Notes under the pieces: model-generated
Told to the model about the DNA's origin: nothing
Seen by the model: the letters and a program-made list of their open reading frames with translations, nothing else
Databases searched by the model: none
Program-made: the position numbers and the translations under genes
NCBI GenBank assembly: GCA_963930655.1
Contig: OZ005612.1
Coordinates: forward strand, 17,427,001-17,491,000
DNA length: 64,000 bases
Direction of reading: 5' to 3'
Source: Myrica gale
Taxonomy: Eukaryota; Streptophyta; Magnoliopsida; Fagales; Myricaceae
In this document: piece by piece, positions 1 through 11,800 of the stretch
Position numbering within the stretch: position 1 is the first letter of the stretch
How the letters are laid out: every line of letters begins with the position of its first letter

Positions 1-97
1 CTTTTCACGATTTTTTGCCCTAGTGTTCGGTGATTTTGAAGCATACGTTCGTCGAAGCCCTAGCAAAGTTTTGGGGCATTTTGATTTTTTGGTGCAG

Positions 98-1975
98 TGA
101 GGTTGGATCTTGTGCTGGTCCTTTGCAAGTCGAAGCATACGTTGATAAGGTAACTCATTTCTTTATTTGGCTAAGTCTCACCCATCTGTAACTAGGGGTG
201 CTCATTTACACCGTCGTGACAGTTTAACCGCTATCGCTACTGGTACCGTAACCGGTTACGTCAATGGTGGTTATTGCGCCTTAGCGGTGCGGTGACAGTG
301 TCAAATATGTGATTTCATCAATTGCCATGACGGTGACGATTTTTGTCAAACTGTCACCTACGCTACCGTTAACCATCCCTAGTTGAGACTTGAGATGATT
401 ATTGATTATGTGACATACTTTTGTTGCCTTGTTGGAATATGTCAGTTGGTTTATATTATATTGTTGGACACTTTTATTAGACTTTAGTCTTTATGTTTGA
501 ATATAATATTATGTTAGACTTTTGGATAGCTTATTATATTTGTTATGAGTATTAATGATTATGATATTATGTTATAAATTTAAACAGGTTATGATATTTG
601 AATGATTATATTTATTGTTTATATATGGACATCAAATTGTCTTACTGGTATAAAAAGCAAAAAAAAAGCCCAAAATAGTGAAAAATTTGAAAAGAAAAAA
701 GCACATTTTTTTGGCCCAATAATTACACGGTTTAAGCGGTTACCGTTAATACTGTCACCAGCAAGAACGACTATTGTGTTTTAGCGATGCGGTGACGGTT
801 TCAAATACATGATTCTGTTAAATGTGGTAACGGTTTTCGTCAAACCATCACCTACACTACTGTTAACCACCTTTATCTATAACTGACCCATTTCTTTATG
901 ATGGTTTTTGGTAGTCGACTCATTTATTTATTTGCATTTTTGTGTAGGTTCATGTTTAGAGGACAAACTCTCTACCCAGTGGCGGAACCAGGATTAAAAT
1001 CCATGGATGTCGAGCTTTAAAGGCGAAATGACAAATTTTTTTTTTCCCTTCGTAATTTAAAACATTGTCTTAGAATTAAAATGTCGAAAATTAAGGACTA
1101 AAAACATTAAAAATATTGGAATACATGTACCGTACTATGTACTGCGACTGAAAGGTAACAATTGGATCCTACGATTTTACATTTTTTGGTTACTACCACA
1201 AGTTGTGCTTGTCTTTTTTTCTTTTAACAAAAGGTTACTGAGGATGCATTTGCAATTTACTTTCTCTAGGTTCTATGGATTTAGAATTAAAAGATATCCA
1301 CATTCTTCAAAACGACTTTCACACATAAAGCAATAATTGATGGCAAACTATGCTCTGAATAATAAAAAAAAAATTTCCAAGATAAACAAGATTTAGTAAA
1401 AGAGTTTCTTAGATAAGTATATCCAAAAAGTGGTTAGAACTTTGGTTTGACCTATACAAGGATCCTAAACAAAAACAACATTTTTCGAGGTCTCTAATAA
1501 AAATAAAGAAACAAATCAACATATGGAGAAAGAAATGAAGTGATCTTGATTGTTTTATTTTAGGAGCAAAGAGTAAATAATTTTTTATTAACATAAATTT
1601 AGCAAGATGACAGGAAGTTACCCCTCAGTTGAAGAATTTGAAATCGATGCAAAACAGAAAATCATAATAACTGTGTATTTGCCTTAGTTATTATGTAGCA
1701 CTAGAAGCAAAATAAATGTGTAGAAAAGAAAATTATTTTAGGTCCGATACCCATTAAATCTAGTTAGCCTGGACTTAATGAGTATCGGACCTGGATTTAA
1801 TAGGTATCGAACCTAGGCAAACTTATGAAGAAAAAAAGAAAAGAAAATTTATTTATTTTCGGCAAACTATGGGTAGCGGACGCACCGGTTCGATACTCCC
1901 AGCGTCCGCCACTAACTCTACCCACGTTTTGAAGTAGATGAGGGCAATGATGGTGGTCCTGTAGGCATAAACTGA
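98..1975 (+). CDS. 3' end (last two exons) of an unrecognised gene, last exon split by a hAT element
   Basis: I do not recognise this gene. A short exon at 98-149 follows a cag acceptor and ends at a gtaact donor. The next exon starts at 948 after tgtgtag. The phases agree: the frame runs LVLCKSKHTLIR in the first exon and FMFRGQTLYP in the second. After the transposon and its target-site copy it resumes as RFEVDEGNDGGPVGIN and stops at 1973-1975. A 938-bp hAT copy (977-1914) sits inside the coding part of the last exon. Reading from the left into the element gives about 14 foreign residues and then a stop, so the encoded C-terminus would be replaced. The gene's upstream part lies outside the window. 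Whether it is still expressed, and what it encodes, cannot be told here; it could also be a pseudogene. Confidence 0.42.
192..880. repeat. Two decayed copies of a short element in an intron
   Basis: A segment at about 192-385 begins ACTAGGGGTG and ends in a near-inverse, CATCCCTAGTT, as a miniature inverted-repeat element would. Its interior is rich in CGGTGACGGT-type motifs. A second, more diverged copy in the same orientation lies at about 725-880 (gcggttaccg, gcgatgcggtgacggtttca). The sequence between them is AT-rich and shows no gene. No target duplication could be fixed. Confidence 0.45.
977..1914 (-). mobile_element. Non-autonomous hAT element, copy 1
   Basis: Terminal repeats CAGTGGCGGA at 977 and TCCGCCACTA at 1905-1914 are flanked by an 8-bp target duplication, tctctacc (969-976) and actctacc (1915-1922), 7 of 8 matching. 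The interior matches the hAT copy at 3704-4953, in the opposite orientation. No transposase can be read. It lies in the last exon of the upstream gene. Confidence 0.85.
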
Positions 1976-2220
1976 TTTCTGAGTCTGATCAAGTACCTAG
2001 ATCTGGTTTGGTTGAGTTTTTTTGTGTCATGGATGTCAGAAGTGATTGTTTGTTTTTGGGAGCTGTAATTATAGAACGGATGAAAATGTAGTTCTTGAAC
2101 TGGTGCTGATATTTTTTTGGTGGTCCTACGGAAGACAAATAGATGTTTTACTTTGTTGTTATTACGTTAGTTCTGGTCCTGTATTGTAAACATGGAATTT
2201 CACAGTTGGGTATGTGTATC

Positions 2221-2287
2221 TTGAAGCAATTTGCATTCTATTTATATATTGTGCATTTTGAAGCAATTTGCATTCTATTTATATATT
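2221..2287. repeat. 37-bp tandem duplication upstream of HISN1
   Basis: A unit beginning ttgaagcaatttgcattc and running into tttatatatt occurs at 2221-2250 and again at 2258-2287. It lies about 260-330 bp before the HISN1 start codon, so it may be in the promoter. The rest of 1976-2547 shows no gene and no core promoter element I can place with confidence. Confidence 0.6.
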
Positions 2288-2547
2288 TTTTGTTTGATAT
2301 AACTGAATAACAAACAAAAAAATAAAATGATTTCTCGTTTTTACCCCGCCGGAGAAATTGCCATTTCCGATGGCGCGAGACTTCTTGTTTACTGCGTAAA
2401 AGACTACCGCAGGAGATCGTAGCCCGCAGTACAGCATATCCCTAAAGCCCCACGGTTTATATTCTAGCTTCGAAGTTCCTCAGCAGCGACGATTTTTCAG
2501 TCATTCTTACTCAGTGGGAGCCACGCACGCTGAGAGCTCGAGCAACC

Positions 2548-5500
2548 ATGTCCATTTCGACTCTCCAGCCGCGCCTCTCATTCCCGATGCGCTCCCTCCC
2601 GGTCTTCTCGTCCTCTCGCATTGCTGCGAAACCCATTGTTTGGTGCTGCACGTTGATGGTGTTGAACGGGCGAGTAGACGACGGTAAGGTCTCCGAGAGG
2701 GACGCGATCCGTCTTGGCCTTCCGAGCAAAGGCCGCATGGCGTCGGACACGCTGGAGCTTCTCAAGGTACTCCTCTTTGCCTTTCCTCTGGTTCCAGAGA
2801 AAATGCCCGAAAACAAGTTCTAACCTTCTTGTCATGTATGTTTCTCTGTGAAGGACTGTCAATTGTCCGTCAAACAGGTCAATCCTCGACAATATGTTGC
2901 AGCAATTCCTCAGGTGCGGCGTTCTCCTGGTCCTGAGTAATTGCATATTTCCTGCTATTTCAACTAGTCACTAAAGGGTAAAGCATACCCGAAAAGCTCT
3001 TGAAATCAATCAGTGTATGCTGTGCTACTGTGATTATCGAAAATGGAAATGCTGTGCGCTTGTGCGCTGTGGTTATTCATATACGCATGCATGATTACTG
3101 CGTGGAAGCAATCTGGTGGATATTTTGAAAAGTTACTGCTAATTACTGTAGGTCTTATAAAGATTGTTGCAGTTGTTTGTGGACTGTGGTTGTGCTACCA
3201 TATCTCATTATCAATTGTTGCAATTGTTTGTCCTACTATATCCCAATATTCATTGTTGCTCGTAAATGTTGCTTTTGTTGTTAAACATTTATCTGTCAAT
3301 GTATTTTGCAGCTCACCAACGTGGAAGTTTGGTTTCAGCGGCCAAAAGATATTGTGCGGAAATTGTCATCTGGAGATCTAGACCTTGGTATCGTTGGTTT
3401 AGATACAGTCAGTGAATATGGCCGGGTAAGCCTTACATTATAGCATGTTACTGGCTGTTATCTGCGGCATCAAGGCTACTAGTTTACATTTTTCACCTAA
3501 CTAAGTGGGTCCCTTGATGGGGCAGTCATGTCTTCGCATTGCTTATAATTCTAAAAGTGATCGCATGAAAACTTTACTTTCTTCAATTTCTGCCTATGAG
3601 CTTGTGGTTCATATCGGGTGCATTGGACAAATTAAGGAGGTGGTTGCCCAGTTGTTAGGCTGCTACGGACATCTTATGAAGGACGGGTTGTGGGCGGTGT
3701 TGTCAGGGGCGGAAGCAAAGGGGTGCGATGGGTATCGGCCGATACCCATCGCACCCCCAAAAAAATTTTTTTAATGTAATTTTTTTGTTTTTATTTATAA
3801 ATTAATCAAATACTATACCCATTAAGTTCAGGCCAAGATACCCATCGCACCCCCAAAAAAAATTTTTTAATGTAATTTTTTTGTTTTTATTTATAAATTA
3901 ATCAAATACTATACCCATTAAGTTCAGGCCAAATAGACTTAATGGGTATCGGATCTAAAATATTTTTTTTCTATACATTGATTTTGTTTGTAGTGTTACG
4001 TAATAATTAAGGCAAATATACAGTTATTATAATTTTTTGTTTTGTATCGATTACAAGTTCTTCAATCGAGGGGTAACTTCCTATCATCTTACTAAATTTA
4101 TGTTAGTAAAAAATTATTTACTCTTTGCTCCTATTTTTTCACAATCAAGACCACTTCATTTTTTTCTCCCTATGTTGATTTGTTTCTTCATTTTTATTAG
4201 AGACCTCAAAAAATGTTGTATTTGTTTAGGACCCTTGTATAGGCCAAAACAAAGTTCTGACCACTTTTGGGATATGTTTATTTAATGAACTCTTTTACTA
4301 AATCTTGCTTATCCTGAAAATTTTGTTTTTATTATTCAGAGCATGGTTTGTCATCAATTGTTGCTCTCTGTGTGGAAGTTGCTTTGGAGAATGTGAATAT
4401 CTTTCAATTCCAAATCCATAGAACATAGAGAAAGTAAATTACAAATGCATCCCAGTAACCTTTTGTCAAAAGAAAAAAGGAGTAAAAAAAGAGAGACTCT
4501 ACTCTCTAGGTAGTAACAAAAAAATGTAAGAAAGACAACCCCTAGTGACATAAAGATCTCAATCATCATAATCATCTGTAAGTTGTTCTAAAGTTTTAAA
4601 ATTAGTAGGGAATTAACTTGGATTAAATCGTAAAGAGTGATTTGCGTAATAATATGAGAAATAAATGGATGAATGATTGCATGTTAGTGTACATCGAACA
4701 ATAAGTTTTTAAAACTATTGAGAACGAAGTCATTTTGCAATTTTTTCGGAAGATGTAAACTCGTATGATCCAATTATCACCTCTCAGTCGCAGTACATAT
4801 TACGGTACATGTATTCCAATATTTTTAATGCTTTTTGTCCTTAATTTTCGACATTGTACCTCTAAGACAATATTTTGCATTACAAAATTTTTTTTTTGTC
4901 ATTTTGCCTTTAAAGTTCGACACCCATGAATTTTGATCCTGGTTCCGCCACTGGGTGTTGTCTTTGGGCCTTTGTGTTGTTGGGTTCCCTTTTCTGGTTT
5001 CCCGTTTTTCTTAGTTTTCTAGTTTGTTTATGATAGAGATTTTCGGTATATTCTCTTGTACTGTTAATCCCGTTGTTGTGTGTTCCTTGTTTTTCTTTTC
5101 TTTAATAAGATTGGCTTACTTATCAAAAAAAAAATCTGCCTAACAAATATTTTTGTCCTAACTAGCACATCTGAACCTTTTATCTTGTATATCAATATAT
5201 AAGTGCATAAAATCCTTATTTTTCTTAAGGTTTGTAAGCTATACTTGGGGAAAGTACACCTTGTTTCGACTGTCAAAAGAAATGGCCTTAGATTGCGGCA
5301 AGTTTTGTTTTTCTCATGAAAGCATTAAGCTTTAGGCTTGTATTCAATTCTTATCCCGACATAGTTTACGAAATCTCTGTAGTCAATGATCGAGAAATTG
5401 TGAAGCTTAGATCCTCAATGTTACTGTAGTGACTCTCAATCCTCCCATGAAAGAGCAGAAATTTTTTCTCCTACACATGTTACTTAATGAACTCTCAGAC

Positions 5501-8500
5501 TATATAAAGAATTATTCCTTTGTAGTTACCTCAATTCACACTTTTGCATATACAACTTGGAAATTTGGAAGAGTAATTCAAGACCCTGGTGTATATATGC
5601 AATGGCATACCATATCGTCTAGCAAACTGCTACATGAGACTCATAGAGATGTATTATAAGAATATGGAAGCCAAGTTACTCACTGGGGTGCTCAATCTTG
5701 GTCCTTTCACCTATTGAAGTTGTAGTAGTTATCTAACTGTGGGGAATGTCAATAAGCATTTGATGCCCGCATCAAAGAAGGAAATGACGTTCGTTCGTAG
5801 CTTGGTGATTGAAGCTAAGTCTTTTCAGTTCTCAGTAAGTATGTCTGGCAATGTCACGTTAACAGAACACAATAGGCGATCTCAGAGTACCATTCGCTTT
5901 GGGAGATATGGGGTGGTTTGGTTGGCAAATCTGTTTGGAAAAATGGCGCAGACAAAGGATGCTAGAGATTTTTCGGAGAAATTCAACGAATCCTCACGTG
6001 CCTTTTTAGCCCAGTTATGTTCGAATAGGAACGGTAGATACGTTGTTCTTGTTGAATTTGGGGAGAGACGTCAACGTGGGGCTGTGATGATTCCGGAGGG
6101 GAAGTTGAACACTAGGTGGCAATCCTTTGCCCTGGCTTGTGAAGAGATATTTCGGCCATAGGTGAGCTTACTCGTAAGAAAATGGGGTTTGTGGCTGCTC
6201 CTGTCAAACAAGGGGTGTCCTTTGCAGATATGGCGAAGTCTGGCTTGTCGGAGAGGACGGCGGAGGGAAAGGAAGTGATTCGCAGTTCACGGATTGACGT
6301 GTGTTGCTCGCCAAGGCAGAAGTCGGTTGGGTTTCCCATGGCGTCGCATGCACTGCACGCTAAGGATATCGTGATTTCCCAAGATCATCATTCTGTTGGG
6401 CAATCTGCGTTGGTTGCTGACTCTGACGCAGACCTGTGGCATCATTTAATGTCGTTAAAAGCCGAATTGGATCGGGTTATTGGGCTGGTAAAAAACAAGC
6501 AGGGTATTCCGGAGCCTAAGTCTGAGCCCATACGTATTTTAAAATGTCTGGTCTGTGGATTTAAGTTGGAGGCCCAGCAACCTATCGGGGAGGATGGGCC
6601 GAATAGCTGGTCCTCGGGTGCCAAGGAAAAGGCCAAGCTGGTCCTCGACGAGGAAACTTCCTCGCCTGGGCTGGGAGGCGTCGCGGTACATCCTGGTGCG
6701 AATCTGGGTGGGTTGTCGTCGGATAGGGGTGGGTCGTCGATGGGCGGGGGTGAGCTGGTCAGAGGTGATTGGTCGGTGCCTGTGGAGGGTGATGCTGGTG
6801 CGATCTCGTCGGAGGGTGATGGTGGTGCGATCTCCGATCCAATTCTGGGCGGGGAGATTCAGGATGTGTTGTCGGTAGCGTTTTCCACGCCTCCTCAGAT
6901 GTCTGACATCGACGCAGAGTTGTCGCCGGTGGAGAATGGGCTGTCTCCGAGTCCTGCGACTCTTTCGGTGGTTGGGTAATCAGATTTTTCTGGGGATTTT
7001 CTGCAGGATGTAGGGTGATTGGGTCGGGCGAGTTTGTTCTTTCTTCCCTGAAAGTGGGAGTCGGGGTGGAGTTGCCTTTGATTTCTTCGGTCTCTGTTTT
7101 ACCACCTCATTCTTCTTAGCATCTTCAGGAGTTTGCTGTGTTGATGGATCGTTCTTTAGCTGGTGAGTTTGACACTTTGTCGTTGGGTAATTCTTTGTGG
7201 GAGGGGGCTGTTGATCGTTCGGGTGCACTCGTTGTTTGCGATGAAGATTCTATTGTTGGGGGTTTAGTTAATGTCGAAGAAATCCATAATTTTTTCCAAT
7301 CTTTTTGCAACTACAACTGGAAGAGGAAAAAGAGAAAGAAAATAAGTAGGGAGGCTGGAAAGAGTAGATTTAATCCATGTGATCCGACCACCCTTAGATA
7401 AATACATTTTCTTCCACCCCGCCAACCTTCGAGCCATCCTCTCCAAAATACCATCCCAAACATGAATACTCTTATGTCTAGCACCCAAAGGAAGACCCAA
7501 ATACGACATAGGCAGAGAAGAAACTCTACAACCCAAGATACTAGCCAACTCATTGACATTACCAACCCGACCGATAGGGATAACTTCAGATTTTGCAAGA
7601 TTCACCTTCAACCCCAAAATTGCCTCAAAACACAGGAGCAAACAACGCAAATGCCGAAGCTGATCAGTCTCCGCTCCAGACATAATAAAGGTATCGTCAG
7701 CAAATAACAAATGAGAAACAGTAAACGCCTCACCCTCTCTACCTCCAACCTGAAAACCTTCAATGACACCGAGCTCGAATAATCTAGACATCATCCGAGA
7801 GAAAGCTTCCATAATAATGACAAATAATAAGGGAGAGAGAGGGTCACCTTACCTCAAGCCTCTAGAACTTCCAAAGAACCCTTCTGAAGACCCATTCACA
7901 AGAACCGAATACTTAACTGAAGAAATGCAAAATTCAATTCACCTGCACCATCTCTCCCCAAACCCACATCGCCTCAACAAATAAAGCAAGAAATTCCAAT
8001 TAACATGATCATAGGTTTTATGAATATCCAACTTACAAAACATACCTGGCTTATCCTGTCGCATCCGAGAATCAATACATTCGTTTGCAATCAAAACCGA
8101 ATCCAAAATTTGTTTTCCCCTCACAAAAGCGTTTTGAGAAGAAGAAATAATCTTATCTAGAGAAAATTTTAATCTGTTAGCCAACACCTTGGCAAGGATC
8201 TTATAAACACCCCCCACAAGGCTAATAGGACGAAAATCTTTCAAGTGCACACCTTCTGCTAGTTCCTCGTCTCAGTTGCAGGACTCTTTTTTACTTTCCA
8301 TTTATCTTTGGGCAAATGCTGTGATGGGGGGCCTTTTTTAGATTTGTTGGACTTTGTTTGCTTTTTTCTTTGTATGCTTTGAGTGAGTTTAGTACAGCCT
8401 TTGTACTGTTCTCTCTCTTTTTCCTTTCCTTTTCTTTCTTTAATAATATTAGTAGTTTATTCATCAAAAAAAAAAGAATATGGTCTGATACTTTGTTAGA

Positions 8501-11126
8501 GAGAAAAAATTGCAGTTAATGTGTATATAAGTGTCATGTATGCGGGTGTATTTGTGTCACGGAGTCATTTGGATATAACTTTTTCAATATGTATATTGAA
8601 AAGAATTGGTTCAAGTAAATTTCCATCTAAATTCTGTTGTATTTGTTACTTTTCTCAGGGGAATGAAGACCTTATTATTGTTCACGATGCTCTCGAGTAT
8701 GGAGATTGTCATTTATCCCTTGCGGTTAGTCATTCTTACTAATACCCAACTGAAGCTCGCTGCTCTTCTGGTAAACGTTACTTTTAGTTATGCTTGTATA
8801 TCCTTTGTTCTCACAGATTCCAAAATATGGGATTTTTGAGAATATAAATTCTATGAAAGAGCTAGCACAAATGCCTCAATGGACTGAGGAAAAGCCTCTA
8901 CGAGTTGCTACTGGATTCACCTACGTATGATCTATTTTTCACCTTTTTATATTTAGTCTATGCTTATTATCTTTTGAAATAATTGTCCTTTTTTGGTAAA
9001 TATTTCTTGCCTTCTGCACAGCTAGGTCCTAAATTTATGAAAGAAAATGGAATAAAACATGTGATGTTTTCAACTGCTGATGGAGCATTGGAGGCAGCGC
9101 CTACGGTGAGGAAATACATACTATTGTTGACTGCCCTTTATGATAGCTGTTTTAATCCCTCATTGACTATCAACAAATGCACCTTCTTATTAGGGAAGGG
9201 ACTTTATTTTGATTCAGAAGATTGGTGACCCCGCCAGTCAATTTACTAGTTATTCTCATATTTTTCCTTTTGTTTTTGCCTGAGTTTCTTCTCTAATAGT
9301 TTGCTAAAATAGCACTTAGACGGTGTTTTAGAGATGTGTTACTTGGTCGGCGGTTATCTATGCACGTGTTATAACAATCCTTACCATTTTTCTTTTCTCC
9401 TGCTGATTAGAAATATTAGGTTTTGGGAAGACAACAAGCATGGTAGGTATAAAGAGGGTACTGGGGGTTTTAAGGTAAGGAGGGTTGCTCTGGTTGCAGA
9501 GAGCCTTAGGAAGAAATCCATAGATGCTGAAGATTTTTTTTTATTGGACCAAACATAAGATAGAGACAGAAGGTAAGATGGTAGACAGAAACCATAACTA
9601 AGTGAGCCAAAAAGTAGATGAAAGGCAGTCCCTGATAAATGAGCCCATATTGTCGGCTCATCATGTTTCTGAAGAGGAAGATATGTCTTATGCCGACTAT
9701 GGGGGAGGGGTGTTGTAATTGTCATGCTTACTTCATTTGTAAGTCGTGTATAGATCATATTTACTTTCATTATCTGCCTACCATACTTGTTTGCCTTTTG
9801 GTTTAAGACCTTAATGTTATGGATAATGATGTCACTTGCATCAAAGAAAATTATTTTGGGTATGGTCATATTAAGTGTAGCAATCTGTGTAACAAATGGA
9901 TGGCTATCTCATTATGATGTTTATATAGATTACTTTGTCTTTCTTGTTAATTTAGATGGGGATAGCGGATGCTATTTTGGACCTTGTGAGTAGTGGAACC
10001 ACTTTGAGAGAAAACAACTTGAAAGAAATCGAAGGCGGAGTAGTGTTGGAAAGCCAGGTAAGCTTTTATGGACCACAGATGACCTTGCCAAGCATGTCAT
10101 GCTGTAGTTTTTGGACTGCTGCTAAAACAGAGTCTCCAGGGAGCTGGTTTTATATTGTCAGTATATTAAATCTTGTTTTACTTAAATGTTCAAATATTCT
10201 TCAGGCTGTTCTTGTTGCAAGCCGGAAGTCGTTAATCCAACGGAATGGCGCATTGGACACAGCACATGAGATTCTTGAAAGATTAGAAGCACATTTGAGG
10301 GCAATTGATCAATTCACAGTATGCCCAGTTTCTTATTCTGCAAGCAGTTTCTGTTTTCCTTCAGCTTTCAGTTGTTGACATACTTCATTGACAGGTTACT
10401 GCAAATATGAGGGGAAGTAGTGCAGAAGAAGTGTTTGAGAGAGTACTGAGTCAGCCATCATTGTCTGGACTGCAGGTATGTCTTTGGAACGAATTGCTTT
10501 TGTTCCCCGGAAAACCATAAATCACAATTTCTACTGGCGATGAAGAGTTTTTTGTTTTGTTTTGCATACTGGCCTTTTGTTAGGTTCAAGAACTCTTCTA
10601 AATCTTTGGTTAATGGACAGGGTCCCACTGTAAGTCCAGTATTTTGCAAAAATGATGGGAGCGTAAGCATAGATTACTATGCAATGGTCATATGTGTACC
10701 CAAAAAGGCGCTCTACAAGTCTGTGCAACAACTGAGAGCGGTGAGTCATTCCTGATCTGATAACCACTTCCGATGTACATTTGACTTGGTTTTTGTCATA
10801 TCTCCTAATGTCACATGGAGAATGGCAGCTGGTTTGGATAGTGCATTAGCATGCCTAACAGAGTTAGCGGGTATCAAACCCGTACCATATTTTACTTCCT
10901 GTTGGGCTTGCCATGCTGGTGTGTCATTCTCTTGGGATGGTCTCTTGGGTTCCACAATGAATAGATGGTTGAGTATCCCCAACCAAACAACTATCCACGA
11001 ACTTCACAATTTGGTTATTGGTTAATGCAGATCGGTGGAAGTGGGGTTCTCATTTCTCCACTGACCTACATTTTTGATGAAGAGACTCCAAGGTGGCGTG
11101 AGCTTCTCTCAAAGCTTGGGCTTTAG
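2548..11126 (+). CDS. HISN1: ATP phosphoribosyltransferase, plastidial (HISN1)
   Basis: This enzyme joins ATP to PRPP to give phosphoribosyl-ATP, the first and feedback-controlled step of histidine synthesis, in the plastid. Eleven exons with matching phases give about 387 residues: 2548-2766, 2854-2913, 3312-3425, 8659-8724, 8817-8924, 9022-9105, 9956-10057, 10205-10318, 10395-10475, 10621-10740 and 11031-11126. The first ~50 residues look like a transit peptide. The HisG core starts near [16 protein letters not shown]; other family blocks are [30 protein letters not shown] and [12 protein letters not shown]. The last ~75 residues ([19 protein letters not shown] to [14 protein letters not shown]) are the ACT-like regulatory domain of long-form HisG. 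Known plant enzymes are slightly longer (about 410), mainly in the transit peptide. No break is seen. Intron 3 is 5.2 kb because of transposons. Confidence 0.95.
3502..5134 (+). mobile_element. LINE-1 remnant split by a hAT element
   Basis: The stretch 4962-5134 matches the 3' tails of the other LINE-1 copies here (CTTTGGGC, then TTGGGTTCCC, TTGTACTGTTAATCC, AATAAGATTGGCTTACTTATC and an A tract). The left part, about 3502-3703, is separated from it by the hAT at 3704-4953. The left limit is uncertain; a short cctaac near 3495-3501 recurs after the A tract and may be a target duplication. It lies in HISN1 intron 3. Confidence 0.55.
3704..4953 (+). mobile_element. Non-autonomous hAT element, copy 2
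   Basis: Ends CAGGGGCGG (3704) and CCGCCACTG (to 4953), with a perfect 8-bp target duplication GGTGTTGT at 3696-3703 and 4954-4961. The right part keeps a decayed coding trace of the hAT C-terminal dimerisation region (around 4640-4740, [13 protein letters not shown]). A unit of about 95 bp starting gatacccatcgcaccccc is duplicated in tandem at about 3740-3930. It lies inside HISN1 intron 3, nested in a LINE-1 remnant. Confidence 0.9.
5668..8473 (+). mobile_element. LINE-1 insertion with inverted reverse-transcriptase segment
   Basis: One insertion bounded by a 10-bp target duplication, AAGAATATGG, at 5658-5667 and 8474-8483, the second directly after an A tract. Order inside: ORF1-like sequence on the plus strand (about 5739-6979; [31 protein letters not shown]), then reverse-transcriptase sequence on the minus strand (about 8250-7264; [47 protein letters not shown]), then a plus-strand 3' tail (about 8260-8473). 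The endonuclease and parts of the reverse transcriptase are missing and the frames are broken. It lies in HISN1 intron 3. Confidence 0.85.
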
Positions 11127-11139
11127 TGACTGAGAAGTG

Positions 11140-11800
11140 TTGTCTTCATTCCTCCATTGACCGAAATTTTGATGTAGAGACTTATTAAAGATGGCAGGAG
11201 CTTCTCTCAAGGCCTGGGCTTTAGTCCTTTGCAGTTGATGCCTTTGCAGTTTATTTCAGTTCTGACTAGATGTAATGAACTATCTAGAGATGACAAAACA
11301 AAGAATTAGATGTAAGGTACTGTGGGCCTTTTGTCATTTTCAACTGGTAATCGTTCAGTTTTCGGATACTGTATGTATTCTTTGCGAGGATATTCAGTGT
11401 AAAACATAATAACAAATAATATATTCTGTTTGTTTTGGTAATAAACAGCAGTATATCAATGGCGGAAGTGAGATGGTAAATCTAGTCACTGATCTATGAC
11501 ACAAGAAATCATATAGAACTCATATATTTATTCACTTAGTGTAAATATATGCATACCTAAATAGGAGGGAGGAGACCATTACAAGTGGAATTCACAAACC
11601 AGCAAATTGGTGATTGAGATTGAAATAGCATCTATAATCGTAATCTCTCCCAATCCAATCCCTGTGGGATTTTTGCCAGGGTTCATGATTTGATTCGAAG
11701 ATGGCATGTGCTTCTCTCAAAGCTGGAGGTTTATAGAACGTGAAAGTGGAGTTCCCATTTCCCCCTTTGAGCTACATTTTTTTTGATTTCGAGAGACGAC
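11140..11800 (+). repeat. Decayed copies of the last HISN1 exon in the 3' flank
   Basis: Just after the HISN1 stop, 11148-11225 repeats the last exon in diverged form (cctccattgaccgaaattt, then ggagcttctctcaaggcctg and ggctttag). A third trace at about 11690-11735 (cgaagatggcatg, gcttctctcaaagctgg) runs into a fourth at about 11740-11790 (gtggagttcccatttcccc, gagctacattt). They look like successive tandem duplications of the exon, none with a usable frame. Confidence 0.65.

Noticed and set aside
602-784. Short open frame in the first intron
   Set aside because: It overlaps the decayed repeat, has low-complexity residues and no recognisable family.
6980-7260. Overlapping open frames on both strands between the LINE-1 ORF1 and reverse transcriptase
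   Set aside because: They lie within the LINE-1 insertion and are shadows of its ORF1 tail; no independent gene.
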